From Methylobacterium sp. Leaf123 (GTDB taxonomy: Bacteria; Pseudomonadota; Alphaproteobacteria; Rhizobiales; Beijerinckiaceae), in NCBI RefSeq assembly GCF_001423405.1, contig NZ_LMNS01000002.1, forward strand, positions 1 to 64,000: a DNA stretch of 64,000 nucleotides, given 5' to 3'. Shown here in pieces: positions 18,100 through 28,532 of this stretch (its first letter is position 1; every line of letters starts with the position of its first letter). Below the pieces are notes generated by a model. The model saw only the letters and a list, made by a program, of their open reading frames with translations. It had not been told where the DNA came from and did not search any database. The position numbers and the translations under genes are program-made.

Positions 18100-19316
18100 G
18101 CCACGGCCCTCCCTTCGGTTTCGGTCGATGACGAGAAGCGCCCCCGGCCGAAGCCGCGGGCGAAGTCCGGCAGCGCGCCCTCAGCGAGAAGCGTCGCCAC
18201 GGCATCGGCGGTCGCGGGGGCGAGGAGGTAGCCGTTGCGGTGATGGCCGGTGGCGACGACGAGGCCGGGCGCGGCCTCCTCGATGATCGGCGCGTCGTCG
18301 TCCGAGGTCGGTCGGAAGCCGCTCCAGACCGCGTCGATCTCCATCTCCTCGATACCGGGCAGCACCCGCCGCGCGCCCTCCAGCAGGGCGAACAACCCGC
18401 CCGCGGTGACGCCGCTGGTGAAGCCGCAATCCTCCACCGTGGCGCCGACGATGAGGTGCCCGTCGCCCTTGGGCGCCATGTGCACCGCGTCGGTCCAGAC
18501 CATGCGGGAGAGGGTGCCGGTGCGCTTGGTGGTGCGCAGGGCCAGCGACTGCCCCTTGAGCGGCCGGACTGGGACAGCGCGGTCGGCGGGGAGCAGGCCC
18601 GCCTCTCCGCTCCACGCGCCGGCGGACAGGATCACCGTGTCCGCGGCGAGCGTACGGCCGGCGGCGTGCAGGCCGGTGATGCGCCCACCCCGCTGCTCCA
18701 GCCCTTCGACCGCGACGCCCTCGCAGATGACAACGCCGGCCGCCTCGCAAGCGCGCAGCAGCGCTTCCATCACGAGGCGAGGATCGACCTGGGCGTCGAG
18801 GGGGCAGAGGATGCCGGCGGTGACGTTGGGGCGCAGCAGCGGCTCACGCGCCCGCACCTCCGGGCCGGACAGCCACTCGGCGGCGACGCCCGAGCGGCGC
18901 TGCAGGTCGTGGCGGAAGCGCAGGCGCTCCACCTCGTCCCGGCCGATGGCGATCACCAGGGTACCGTCCGCGCGGTAGTCGATCTCTCGGCCGGACGCCG
19001 CCTGGAGCGCGTCGCGGAAACCGGGCCAGCGGCGCAGGGATTCGAGCGCCAGCGGCAACAGCAGATCGGAACCGGGCTCGTGCTCGGCGGCCGGCGCCAG
19101 CATGCCGGTCGCCGCGAGGCTCGCGCCGCTGCCGACGCTGCCGCGCTCCACCACCGCCACCGAGCGGCCGGCCTGCGCCAGCCGCCACGCGATCGACAGG
19201 CCGATCAGCCCCGCGCCCACCACGGCGACGTCGGCGCGCTGCGGCAACTCCGCCGCGCGCGGTCGTATCGTGAGGCTCCGGCGCTGGCCGATCGGGGAGG
19301 TCAGCAGGTCTGACAT
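18096..19316 (-). CDS. thiO: Glycine oxidase ThiO
   Basis: A 406-residue FAD enzyme that oxidises glycine to the imine used by ThiG. The N-terminal FAD fold is VAVVGAGLIGLSIAWRLAQ (about residues 30-48) with ERGSVGSGAS, and the C-terminal dinucleotide contact is WSGFRPTSDDDAP and VATGHHRNGYLLAP. The ATG at 19316 (MSDLLTSP) is the first in frame after the riboswitch; upstream in-frame Met codons fall in the leader. Confidence 0.93.
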   Translation of the reverse strand: MSDLLTSPIGQRRSLTIRPRAAELPQRADVAVVGAGLIGLSIAWRLAQAGRSVAVVERGSVGSGASLAATGMLAPAAEHEPGSDLLLPLALESLRRWPGFRDALQAASGREIDYRADGTLVIAIGRDEVERLRFRHDLQRRSGVAAEWLSGPEVRAREPLLRPNVTAGILCPLDAQVDPRLVMEALLRACEAAGVVICEGVAVEGLEQRGGRITGLHAAGRTLAADTVILSAGAWSGEAGLLPADRAVPVRPLKGQSLALRTTKRTGTLSRMVWTDAVHMAPKGDGHLIVGATVEDCGFTSGVTAGGLFALLEGARRVLPGIEEMEIDAVWSGFRPTSDDDAPIIEEAAPGLVVATGHHRNGYLLAPATADAVATLLAEGALPDFARGFGRGRFSSSTETEGRAVA

Positions 19317-19404
19317 CGAAAACGTGCCTTCCGCGGGTCTGCCCGCAGGAACTGGCACCATGTGCTTCGATAGAAGCGGGTCCGCCCGAACGAGCGTCCC
19401 ATCA

Positions 19405-19510
19405 GGTCCAATCCCTACGCCGGTATGAGCCGGATCAGGTTCAAAGGATTTCCGCGCTGCCGGCGACGGCGATAGCGGTTTCTCAGCCCCTTGTCGGGGA
19501 TCTCCCTGGA
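19405..19510 (-). promoter_or_regulatory. TPP riboswitch (THI box)
   Basis: Read on the minus strand it contains the conserved THI elements in order: a CCCC-GACA-GGGG hairpin followed by GGGGCTGAGAAA (about 19490-19479), then CCTTTGAACCTGATCCGG (about 19447-19430), then the variable TCATACCGGCGTAGGGATTGG arm (about 19429-19409). This matches the thiM/thiC aptamer layout. It sits about 90 bases upstream of thiO and should lower expression of thiOSGE when thiamine pyrophosphate is high. The region 19317-19404 would be the expression platform. Confidence 0.92.
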
Positions 19511-19638
19511 ACATTTCGGATGTGGGCCCCGCCGGGCGCGCGGTCAATCCCTGCCGGGACGGGGATTGGGCAAATCAGCCTACGACTCTCACCGGTCGGA
19601 GGACGCGCCCGAACGCCTGGGCCGGGTTCGTGGACGAT

Positions 19639-20910
19639 TTACTCAGCAGCGGCCTTCGCCGCCCGTCTCCGGATGGGGCGGTACACCGCCATCGGCTCAT
19701 CGAAGCCGTCGAGGGCATGGACGCCCAGAGGGTCGGGATCGCCCCACAGGAAGTCCACGAACGGCTTCGACATCAGGAGCGGTTCCTGAAGCGTGCGGTT
19801 GAGCCGCGCGAGGCGGCTCGCCAGGTTCACGTCGCGGCCGATCACGGTGAAGTCGAGCCGGGTGCCGGAGCCGACATTGCCATAGGCCGCCTCGCCGTGA
19901 TGCAGGGCGATGCCGGCACCGACCACCGGCTCGCCGGGACCGAAGCGCCCGACCGCGTTCGCTTCGGCCAGGGCCGCCAACGCCGCCTCCGCCGCCGTGA
20001 GCGCGCTCTTGGCCGCGCCGCCGAGATCGTCGCCCGATTCGCGGAAGATCGCGAGCAGCCCGTCGCCGAGATATTTCAGCACCTCGCCGCCCTCCCGCTC
20101 GATCGGCGGCACGAGGCAGTCGAAGAACGCGTTCAGGAGATCGACTGCGCCCTCCGGCGTCCGGTTGGCGGAGAGGCGCGTGTAATCGCGCATATCCGCG
20201 AACAGGATCGCCGAGCGGATGCGGCGCACCTGCCCGCGCCGGATGTCCCCCGAGAGGATCGCCCGGTGCGGCTCGTCGCCGACATAGATGCGTAGCACCG
20301 TATCGAGCTGCTTGTTGAGGATGCGCATCTCCATCACCGCGGCGAGCGCGGGCATGACGAAGCGCAGGATCGCGATGTCCTCATCGCGAAAACCGTCCTT
20401 CGCGCGCGTGGCGAAGGTGATGCCGTTCTTGTTGCCGTTGGTGAAGATCAGCGGCGCGACGAGGTAGTGCGTGTAGCCGTCGGCCTTCAGCTCCGGGATG
20501 ATCGCGTAGGCATCTTCGGCGGTCTCCGCGAGGTCGAGGCTCAGCCACTCGCCGGATTCGTGCACGGCGTAGAACGGGCTCGCTTGGTAGGCCTTCGCGG
20601 ACACCTCGCCGTGGGGAAACAGCCGCACCGTCGAGCCGGCGCCACGGGTCCAGACGCGGCCGACGCCCGAATACTCGGAATGCAGCGTGTCGATGGCCGT
20701 GGAGGCCCGGTCGATCGGCACACCGATGGCGTTGAGGCGCTCGGCGAGCCCCGCGAGCAGGTCGTCGGCCTTGGGCAAGCGGGCGCCCTCGCCGAGCAGC
20801 CAATCGCGGATTCCAACGCAGCGTTGTAGAGCCCCGAACGGGACGTCCTCGGCTTCCGATCCGTCGGCGAGTGCCGTCGGCTTTGGTTTCGAGACGTCGG
20901 CGTCGTGCAT
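19639..20910 (-). CDS. Class III adenylate/guanylate cyclase
   Basis: A 423-residue protein with a C-terminal class III cyclase domain (about 235-410): SAILFADMRDYTRLS with metal Asp239, EVLKYLGDGLLAIF with Asp283, and RLDFTVIGRDVNLASRL. The N-terminal 230 residues resemble the sensor part of rhizobial cyclases of this type (VWTRGAGSTVRLFPHG, YTHYLVAPLIFTNGNKNGI), probably GAF-like. There is no membrane segment. Whether it makes cAMP or cGMP cannot be read from the sequence. The ATG at 20910 (MHDADVSK) is chosen over longer readings. Confidence 0.85.
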   Translation of the reverse strand: MHDADVSKPKPTALADGSEAEDVPFGALQRCVGIRDWLLGEGARLPKADDLLAGLAERLNAIGVPIDRASTAIDTLHSEYSGVGRVWTRGAGSTVRLFPHGEVSAKAYQASPFYAVHESGEWLSLDLAETAEDAYAIIPELKADGYTHYLVAPLIFTNGNKNGITFATRAKDGFRDEDIAILRFVMPALAAVMEMRILNKQLDTVLRIYVGDEPHRAILSGDIRRGQVRRIRSAILFADMRDYTRLSANRTPEGAVDLLNAFFDCLVPPIEREGGEVLKYLGDGLLAIFRESGDDLGGAAKSALTAAEAALAALAEANAVGRFGPGEPVVGAGIALHHGEAAYGNVGSGTRLDFTVIGRDVNLASRLARLNRTLQEPLLMSKPFVDFLWGDPDPLGVHALDGFDEPMAVYRPIRRRAAKAAAE

Positions 20911-21207
20911 CGGTGGAAGGTGGGTTCTCGGGGGCTCAAAGCAAGGCTTCGTGCGGGGCACGAACGGCGCTTTGCGCGCAGGGTGGACGGTGAACGCCCG
21001 GCACGCACGAAGCCTGGGGAACGAGCGTGGCCGTATCGTGACGCGGACGGCCGGGCAAGGTCGGCCCGCAGGACTGTAATTGGGACGCTGGATCAAGCGA
21101 TCGAAACGGCAGGGCAATGCGGAACGCCCGCCCCGGCGCTAAGGCGGAAGCGTGGCAGGAGGACGCCTGCCGGACCCGCCGATCGATCGGCGCCAGGACG
21201 ACCCGAC
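20911..21207. other. Divergent intergenic region, no gene seen
   Basis: About 300 bases between the cyclase start and the small exported protein at 21208. Open frames here are continuations of neighbours and lack the genome's codon bias. No convincing promoter was picked out by eye. Confidence 0.4.
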
Positions 21208-21576
21208 ATGTTGAGAACCGCTTTCAGCCTCACCCTTCTGGCCACCGCGGCGCTCGCACCGAGCCTCACCCTGGCTCAGGGCAAGCAGGATTTCACCCTC
21301 GTCAACCGCACCGGCTACCAGATCGACGAGGTTTATGTCGGGCCCGTCAACCAGTCGCACTGGGGCCAGGACGTGATGGGCAAGGACGCGATCGCCAACG
21401 GCGACAACGCCGACATCACGTTTAATGGCGGCTCGAACGCCTGCAAGTGGGACATCAAGGTCGTCTACAACGACGGCGACGAGTCCGAGTTTCGCGGCGT
21501 GAACCTGTGCAATGTCAGCAAAGTGACGCTGTTCTGGAACCGCAACGCCGGCGAGACGCGCTTCGTCGTCGAGTAG
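21208..21576 (+). CDS. Small exported protein, unknown function
   Basis: A 122-residue protein with a signal peptide (LTLLATAALAPSLTLAQ) and a compact beta-rich mature part: FTLVNRTGYQIDEVYVGP, DNADITFNGGSNACKWDI, GVNLCNVSKVTLFW. Two Cys residues could form a disulfide. Similar small proteins occur in Hyphomicrobiales and have no assigned activity that I know. The start at 21208 fits the signal peptide; upstream frame to 20905 is not coding-like. Confidence 0.7.
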   Translation: MLRTAFSLTLLATAALAPSLTLAQGKQDFTLVNRTGYQIDEVYVGPVNQSHWGQDVMGKDAIANGDNADITFNGGSNACKWDIKVVYNDGDESEFRGVNLCNVSKVTLFWNRNAGETRFVVE

Positions 21577-21762
21577 GCTCGGCCCGAGGCGGCTTGCGGC
21601 AAGAAAAGCGGCAAGATCCGTATCCGACCCGATGGCATCGGGCCGGCGCTTCCAGGCCACCGATTTCGACGCACCTTCTTTCAACGAGCCTGCAACCACT
21701 TCGCCGGAATGCGCTTTAAGGGTGTGCCCGTAACCGCTGGTTGATGGACGCCTCTCAACAGA

Positions 21763-21791
21763 TTGCGAGCCTGGTATTTTCAGCATTATAC
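21763..21791 (+). promoter_or_regulatory. Putative sigma-70 promoter for AraC-type gene
   Basis: TTGCGA at 21763-21768, a 17-base spacer and TTATAC at 21786-21791. It lies in a locally AT-richer stretch upstream of the AraC-family gene and predicts a transcript starting near 21798, before the GTG at 21869. Confidence 0.5.
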
Positions 21792-21868
21792 CGCGCTTGC
21801 GATTGTTGGAGGCGATACCGATAACAGCACGGGCTCATGCTTTCAGAGTCTTCCGTGCTGCCTGGCCC

Positions 21869-22873
21869 GTGTCGAACCAATCCTTCACCTTCACCTCCGA
21901 GGCGGACGGCTTCGAGGGGTACCATGCGCTCTACTCGGCCGGGGCCGATGTGGCGGCGACCGATGGCACGTTCCGGGCTCGGGTAGAGGCGCATCGGTTC
22001 GGCCCGATCAACGTCTTCGAGCGGAGGCTGAGCAGCGTCCGGCATTGGCGTGACGGAGCCCGCGTGCGCCGCGACGGCTTCGATCACTTCGTCATTCAGT
22101 ACCTGCGCAGCGGCATCTATTACGGCGGTTCCATCGACGCGGAACGCCGCCTCGCCCCCGGCGACGTCATCCTGTTCGACATGAACCGTCCGCAGCGTAC
22201 GTGGGTCGAAGCGGCGTCGACCGTCACCGTGAGCCTGAGCCGGAAAATGGTCGAGGCGGCGGCGCCCGAGGCGAGCCGCTTTCACGGCCACATCTTGCCC
22301 GAGGCGGTGTCGGGTCTGCTCGGCGACCTGATGGGCTCCCTCGCACGGCGCGCCGCCGCTACCGAGCCGAACACCGCCGAGAGCACCGCCCGTGCGCTCA
22401 CCGAGTTGCTGGCCGGCGCCCTCGGTCAGGTCCGGCCCGACGACGGGGTTTCGAACGCTCTGATCGCCGATCTCAGGCGGCGGCGCGCGGAGACGTTCAT
22501 CGAAGCGCGGCTCAACGACCCGTCACTCGACGTCTCCATGGTCGCACGGGGCGCGGGGTTGTCGCGCAGCGCGCTCTATCGCCTGTTCGAGCCGACGGGC
22601 GGCGTCGCCCACCACATCCTGACGCGACGCCTCGAACGGATGAGCACGGCGCTCCGCAACCCGGTCGAGGGCCGGTCGATCACCACCCTCACCTTCGATC
22701 ACGGCTTTGCCAGCGAGAGCCATTGCAGCCGGGCGTTCCGCAGCACGTTCGGCCTGCCGCCGGGCCGCTACCGGGCCGAGATGCGCCACCCGCGCGCCGG
22801 CGCGCTCGGCCAGCCTCTGCCGGGTGAGAGCGCCGCGAACCTGATGTCCGCCTGGTCGCGCGCCCTCGCCTGA
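21869..22873 (+). CDS. AraC-family transcriptional regulator
   Basis: A 334-residue regulator. The N-terminal two thirds resemble the AraC-binding-like (PF14525 type) sensor domain (FDHFVIQYLRSGIYYGG, PGDVILFDMNRPQRTW). The C-terminal AraC helix-turn-helix has FIEARLNDPSLDVSMVARG, GLSRSALYRLFEP and FASESHCSRAFRSTFGLPPG. The open frame extends to a TTG at 21797, but those 24 codons are unlike the rest of the gene (ATA, ACA, AGA, TTG) and overlap the predicted promoter, so the GTG at 21869 is preferred. The MFS gene follows eight bases later and is a likely target. Confidence 0.85.
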   Translation: MSNQSFTFTSEADGFEGYHALYSAGADVAATDGTFRARVEAHRFGPINVFERRLSSVRHWRDGARVRRDGFDHFVIQYLRSGIYYGGSIDAERRLAPGDVILFDMNRPQRTWVEAASTVTVSLSRKMVEAAAPEASRFHGHILPEAVSGLLGDLMGSLARRAAATEPNTAESTARALTELLAGALGQVRPDDGVSNALIADLRRRRAETFIEARLNDPSLDVSMVARGAGLSRSALYRLFEPTGGVAHHILTRRLERMSTALRNPVEGRSITTLTFDHGFASESHCSRAFRSTFGLPPGRYRAEMRHPRAGALGQPLPGESAANLMSAWSRALA

Positions 22874-22881
22874 ACCCACGG

Positions 22882-24225
22882 ATGCCCTTCCTTTCCGCGA
22901 ACCCGCAGCCGGGCCCAGCCTCCGCCCGCGTCGGGCTCGCGGGCTGGCCGCTCGTCGCCTTGCTGGCAGCGATCCAGTTCGCGGCCTTCAGCGACCGGTT
23001 TCTGCTGACCCTGGTCGCCACCCCGCTCAAACGGGCCTTGGATCTCAGCGATACCCAACTCGGCCTGCTCCAAGGCTCGGCCTTTGCCCTCCCCTACGCG
23101 CTCGCCCTTCCGCTGCTCGGCATCGTGGCCGATCGCGGCCACCAGCGCGGCCTTCTCCTCGCAGGGCTCTCTTTGTGGAGCGCGGCGACCTTCGCCAGCG
23201 GTCTCGCGGGCGGGTTCGGTGCACTTCTCGTGGCGCGGCTCGCCCTCGGGCTGGGTCAGGCGGGGTTCGGCCCCTCCGCCCTCTCGCTGATGACCCTGCA
23301 TCTGCGCCGGAACCGACTCGGCCGGGGCATCTCGGCGCTCACCGCCGCCGCCACCCTTGGGCGCAGCTTCGCCCTGCTCGCGGGCGGGGCCGTGCTAGCA
23401 TGGCTGACGGTGCGGAGCGGGCTCACCCTTCCCGGACTCCCGCCGCTGCCCCCGTGGCAGGCCCTGCTCGTCCTCGCAGCGCTGCCGAACCTCGTCCTCG
23501 CGCTTCTCGTCCTGCGCATCCGGCCGGCCCCGCGGACCGCCGCTTCGGCACAGGCGGCGCATGGGCTGCGCGGACCGTCGCTTCGCAGTGCTCTCGCCTG
23601 GATCGGCCGGCGACGGAAGGCGTATCTGCCCCACGTCGTCGCCGCCACGGCCGGGGTGCTCATGGCGCAGACCCTCACCGCCTGGGCACCGACCTTCTAT
23701 GTCCGCTCCTTCGGCCTCACTCCGGCGGAGAGCGGCCTGCACCTCGGCCTGCTCGTGCTGATCGCCGCACCGCTCGGCCATTTCGCGGGCGGGTTCGCCC
23801 TCGACCGGCTGCGCGGCGCCGGGCGCCCGGATGCCGCGCCGCTGCTTCTGGCTCTGGGGCTGATCCTGGCCGTACCGGTGACGTCGCTCACGAGTTTGAG
23901 CCCCGACCTCTCCCTGTCGCTGCTCTGGTTCGCCGTGCTCGTCGCGCTGCTCGGCTTCGTCAGCCCGCCCGGCTTGGCCGGCATCCAGATCCTGACCCCG
24001 CAGCGGCTGCGCGGCCGGGTCAACGCCCTGTTCCTGGCAATGGTCAATCTGGCAGGGTTCGGGCTCGGGCCGCTTCTCGTCGGCCTTCTCAGCGATCACC
24101 TGTTCGGGGAGGCCGGGCTCGGGCTCGCCCTCCTGTCCGTCTACGCGCCCGTCGGCGCGGTCGGTACCCTGGCCGCCCTGCTCGCCCGCCGGGCGTGGCG
24201 TCCGGCGCGTCGACGCCGAGCCTGA
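22882..24225 (+). CDS. MFS transporter
   Basis: A 447-residue permease with about twelve hydrophobic segments. The loop 2-3 signature appears as LGIVADRGHQRGLLLAGLSL, with FAAFSDRFLLTLVATPLKRA at the first helix, a pattern of Spinster-like or hexuronate-type MFS exporters. Substrate unknown. It directly follows the AraC-type gene, which suggests local control. A shared bidirectional terminator lies between it and rpoD. Confidence 0.85.
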   Translation: MPFLSANPQPGPASARVGLAGWPLVALLAAIQFAAFSDRFLLTLVATPLKRALDLSDTQLGLLQGSAFALPYALALPLLGIVADRGHQRGLLLAGLSLWSAATFASGLAGGFGALLVARLALGLGQAGFGPSALSLMTLHLRRNRLGRGISALTAAATLGRSFALLAGGAVLAWLTVRSGLTLPGLPPLPPWQALLVLAALPNLVLALLVLRIRPAPRTAASAQAAHGLRGPSLRSALAWIGRRRKAYLPHVVAATAGVLMAQTLTAWAPTFYVRSFGLTPAESGLHLGLLVLIAAPLGHFAGGFALDRLRGAGRPDAAPLLLALGLILAVPVTSLTSLSPDLSLSLLWFAVLVALLGFVSPPGLAGIQILTPQRLRGRVNALFLAMVNLAGFGLGPLLVGLLSDHLFGEAGLGLALLSVYAPVGAVGTLAALLARRAWRPARRRRA

Positions 24226-24231
24226 AACGAG

Positions 24232-24258
24232 AACGGCCGCCCCGAGGGGCGGCCGTTT
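24232..24258. terminator. Bidirectional hairpin between MFS gene and rpoD
   Basis: AACGGCCGCCCC at 24232-24243 is followed after two bases by its full complement at 24246-24257, then a T. A-rich and T-rich edges allow it to act for both the plus-strand MFS gene and the minus-strand rpoD. Confidence 0.8.
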
Positions 24259-24269
24259 CGTGTGTCGGA

Positions 24270-26273
<2,004 letters not shown>

Positions 26274-26473
26274 GCTCAGCCTATTGTTCTCGTGGCGGCG
26301 CCGCAGGCTGAGCCCGCGCTCCGCGAAAGACCCGTCGCAATGTCGTGGAATGGCGCGCTTGTCGAGTGCCCGCGCCGATTCTGTTGCATCCGCTCTAACT
26401 TGCCGTGCGTTGACCGACCGTTAACCAAGTCGGCCCCCCGCCGCCGTCACCCTAGGGTAACGCCGGCGCGAAT
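26274..26473. other. dnaG-rpoD spacer, no gene
   Basis: Two hundred bases between the minus-strand dnaG and rpoD. It probably carries an rpoD promoter, since this space often does in alphaproteobacteria, but I could not point to clear -35/-10 boxes or a sigma-32 site. It is somewhat less GC-rich than flanking genes. Confidence 0.3.
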
Positions 26474-28399
26474 TCATTCCTCATGAGAGACCTCCGCTTC
26501 CGCCTCGGCTGCTGCGATCACTGCCAATTGTTGCTGCAAGTCGCATAGCCACGCGAAATTGGCCTCGGATCCATCCTCGGCAAGAGCTCTCTCAGCTTGG
26601 TGAAGTTCGCTATGTAGCGCGCCCGTCTGTCGGTGCAAGATCACGGCCTGATGCAGAGTCTGTTCGAGGCGCTGCGGGTCGGCGTTCGGATCGAGCGTCC
26701 AGCGGTCGCCGGAGCTGACCAGGGCGAGCAGCCGGGCATAGGCCTCTTCGAGCCCCGCGCGACGCAGCCGCGCCTCCATCAACTCGGTCTCCGGGGTGCC
26801 GGCCTCCGCCGCCCGGTCGAGCAGGAGGGTGCGGAGCGCACGGGCATCCGGATTCACCAGTTCGAGCGCCGCGAGCGCCTCCTCCTCGATGCCGAGCAGC
26901 TCTGGGTGCGCGAGCAGGCTCATGACGATCATCGCCTCGCGCTTGGCAGCGCGCCCGCCCGCCCCCGGCACGGGCACGGCCGTCTTCAGGAGCGGGTTGA
27001 AGCCCGTGGTGATGCGGGGCGAGGGCGGCGGATCGCCGGGGCGGGGCCGGCGCTGGAACGGCGTGCCGCGCGGGGCCGCCGGCCGGCCGCCGGCCGCGCG
27101 TTCGGAGCGTCCGCCGGAAAATGAAGCAGGCCCGCCGGACAGCCCCCGCAGCCGCCCTTCGATGTCGTCGCGATAGAAACGGCGCACGGTCTCGTCGCGA
27201 ATGCCGGCCACCGCCTCCCGCAGGGTCCGGGCGAGCCCGGCCCGCCGCTCCGGGGTCTCCAGGCTCGCCGCCTCGGCCTCGCGCGCCCACAGCATCTCGA
27301 CGAGGGGACGCGCCGCCGAGAGCACCGCCTCGATCGCCGAGGGGCCGCCGGAGCGCATCAGGTCGTCCGGGTCCTGCCCCTGCGGCAGCATCGCGATGCG
27401 CAGGGATTTGCCGGGCTCCAGCATCGGCAGGGCCACGTCGAGGGCGCGGAAGGCGGCGCGCTGGCCCGCCCCGTCGCCGTCGAAGCAGAGGATCGGCTCG
27501 TCGGCATGGCGCCAGAGCAGGGCGAGTTGATCCTCGGTGAGCGCGGTGCCGAGCGGTGCCACCGTCTCGGGGTAGCCGGCCAACGTCATGGCGATGACGT
27601 CGACATAGCCCTCCACCGCGATGATCCGGCTCCGGTCATGCGCGGACTTGCGGGCGGCGTGGAGGTTGTAGAGCATCCGCCCCTTGTGGAAGAGCGGCGT
27701 CTCCGGCGAGTTCATGTACTTCGCCTTGGCCTCGGCCTGCATCGCCCGGCCGCCGAAGGCGACGACCCGGCCGCGGATGTCGAGGATCGGAAACATGATC
27801 CGGTCGCGGAACTTGTCGTAGGGAACGTTCACCCCCTCGGGCGCGGTGAGCAGCCCGAGTTCCAGCATCAGGTCGCGATCGACCCCCTTGCCCGCCAGGA
27901 AGTCGCGCAGGGCGTAGCGACCGGGCAGGGAATAGCCGAGCCGGAACGTCTTGCGCGTCGCCTCGCCCAGGGCCCGCCGGTCGAGATAGGCCCGCGCCTC
28001 TCCGCCGGCCTGCCCGCGCAACTGCTCCTCGAAATAGACGGCGGCCAGCTCCATGACTTCGAGCGCGCCCTTGCGCCGCTCCTCGGCCTGCTCGTTCTCC
28101 ACCGTCATCTTCGGCAGGGCGACGCCGGCCTCCCCGGCCAGCCGCTCGACCGCCTCGGGGAAGCTGAGGCCTTCCGTTTCCATGACGAATTTGAAGATGT
28201 CGCCGTGCTTGCCGGAGGAGAAACAGTGGTAGAACTGCTTCTGGTCGTTCACGTAGAACGAGGGCGTCTTCTCCGAATTGAACGGCGACAGGCCGCGCCA
28301 TTCGCGGCCGGCCTTCTTCAGCCGCACGCGCCGGCCGACCACCTCGGAGGTGGGCACGCGGGCGCGGATCTCTTCGAGGATGTGGGGCGGGTAGCGCAC
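26474..28399 (-). CDS. dnaG: DNA primase
   Basis: A 641-residue primase that makes RNA primers at the replication fork. The N-terminal domain aligns with the CHC2 zinc domain but has lost three of four zinc ligands: Ser38 and Asn41 in GLSPFNSEKTPSF, Cys59 kept and Ser62 in FYHCFSSGKHGD. The TOPRIM core is intact (IIAVEGYVDVIAM near 270, CFDGDGAGQRAA near 310). A Pro/Arg-rich linker (about 430-475) precedes the C-terminal helicase-binding domain. It is followed by rpoD. Confidence 0.97.
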   Translation of the reverse strand: MRYPPHILEEIRARVPTSEVVGRRVRLKKAGREWRGLSPFNSEKTPSFYVNDQKQFYHCFSSGKHGDIFKFVMETEGLSFPEAVERLAGEAGVALPKMTVENEQAEERRKGALEVMELAAVYFEEQLRGQAGGEARAYLDRRALGEATRKTFRLGYSLPGRYALRDFLAGKGVDRDLMLELGLLTAPEGVNVPYDKFRDRIMFPILDIRGRVVAFGGRAMQAEAKAKYMNSPETPLFHKGRMLYNLHAARKSAHDRSRIIAVEGYVDVIAMTLAGYPETVAPLGTALTEDQLALLWRHADEPILCFDGDGAGQRAAFRALDVALPMLEPGKSLRIAMLPQGQDPDDLMRSGGPSAIEAVLSAARPLVEMLWAREAEAASLETPERRAGLARTLREAVAGIRDETVRRFYRDDIEGRLRGLSGGPASFSGGRSERAAGGRPAAPRGTPFQRRPRPGDPPPSPRITTGFNPLLKTAVPVPGAGGRAAKREAMIVMSLLAHPELLGIEEEALAALELVNPDARALRTLLLDRAAEAGTPETELMEARLRRAGLEEAYARLLALVSSGDRWTLDPNADPQRLEQTLHQAVILHRQTGALHSELHQAERALAEDGSEANFAWLCDLQQQLAVIAAAEAEAEVSHEE

Positions 28400-28532
28400 G
28401 GTGACTCTGCTGAAAGCGGATCGCGTGGACGTTGAGGACCGGCCTTGCGGCGTGCAGTCTAGCGCGGTGGGCCTGCCGGAGTCTTAAAGCCTGTCGCGGG
28501 AGCTTTCGCCGGGGCGATGCGTTGCCGGCCCG

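Noticed and set aside
26274..26473. Sigma-32 promoter for rpoD
   Set aside because: A CAAG (CTTG on the minus strand) is present near 26426, but no CYTATNT-like -10 lies at 17-18 bases.
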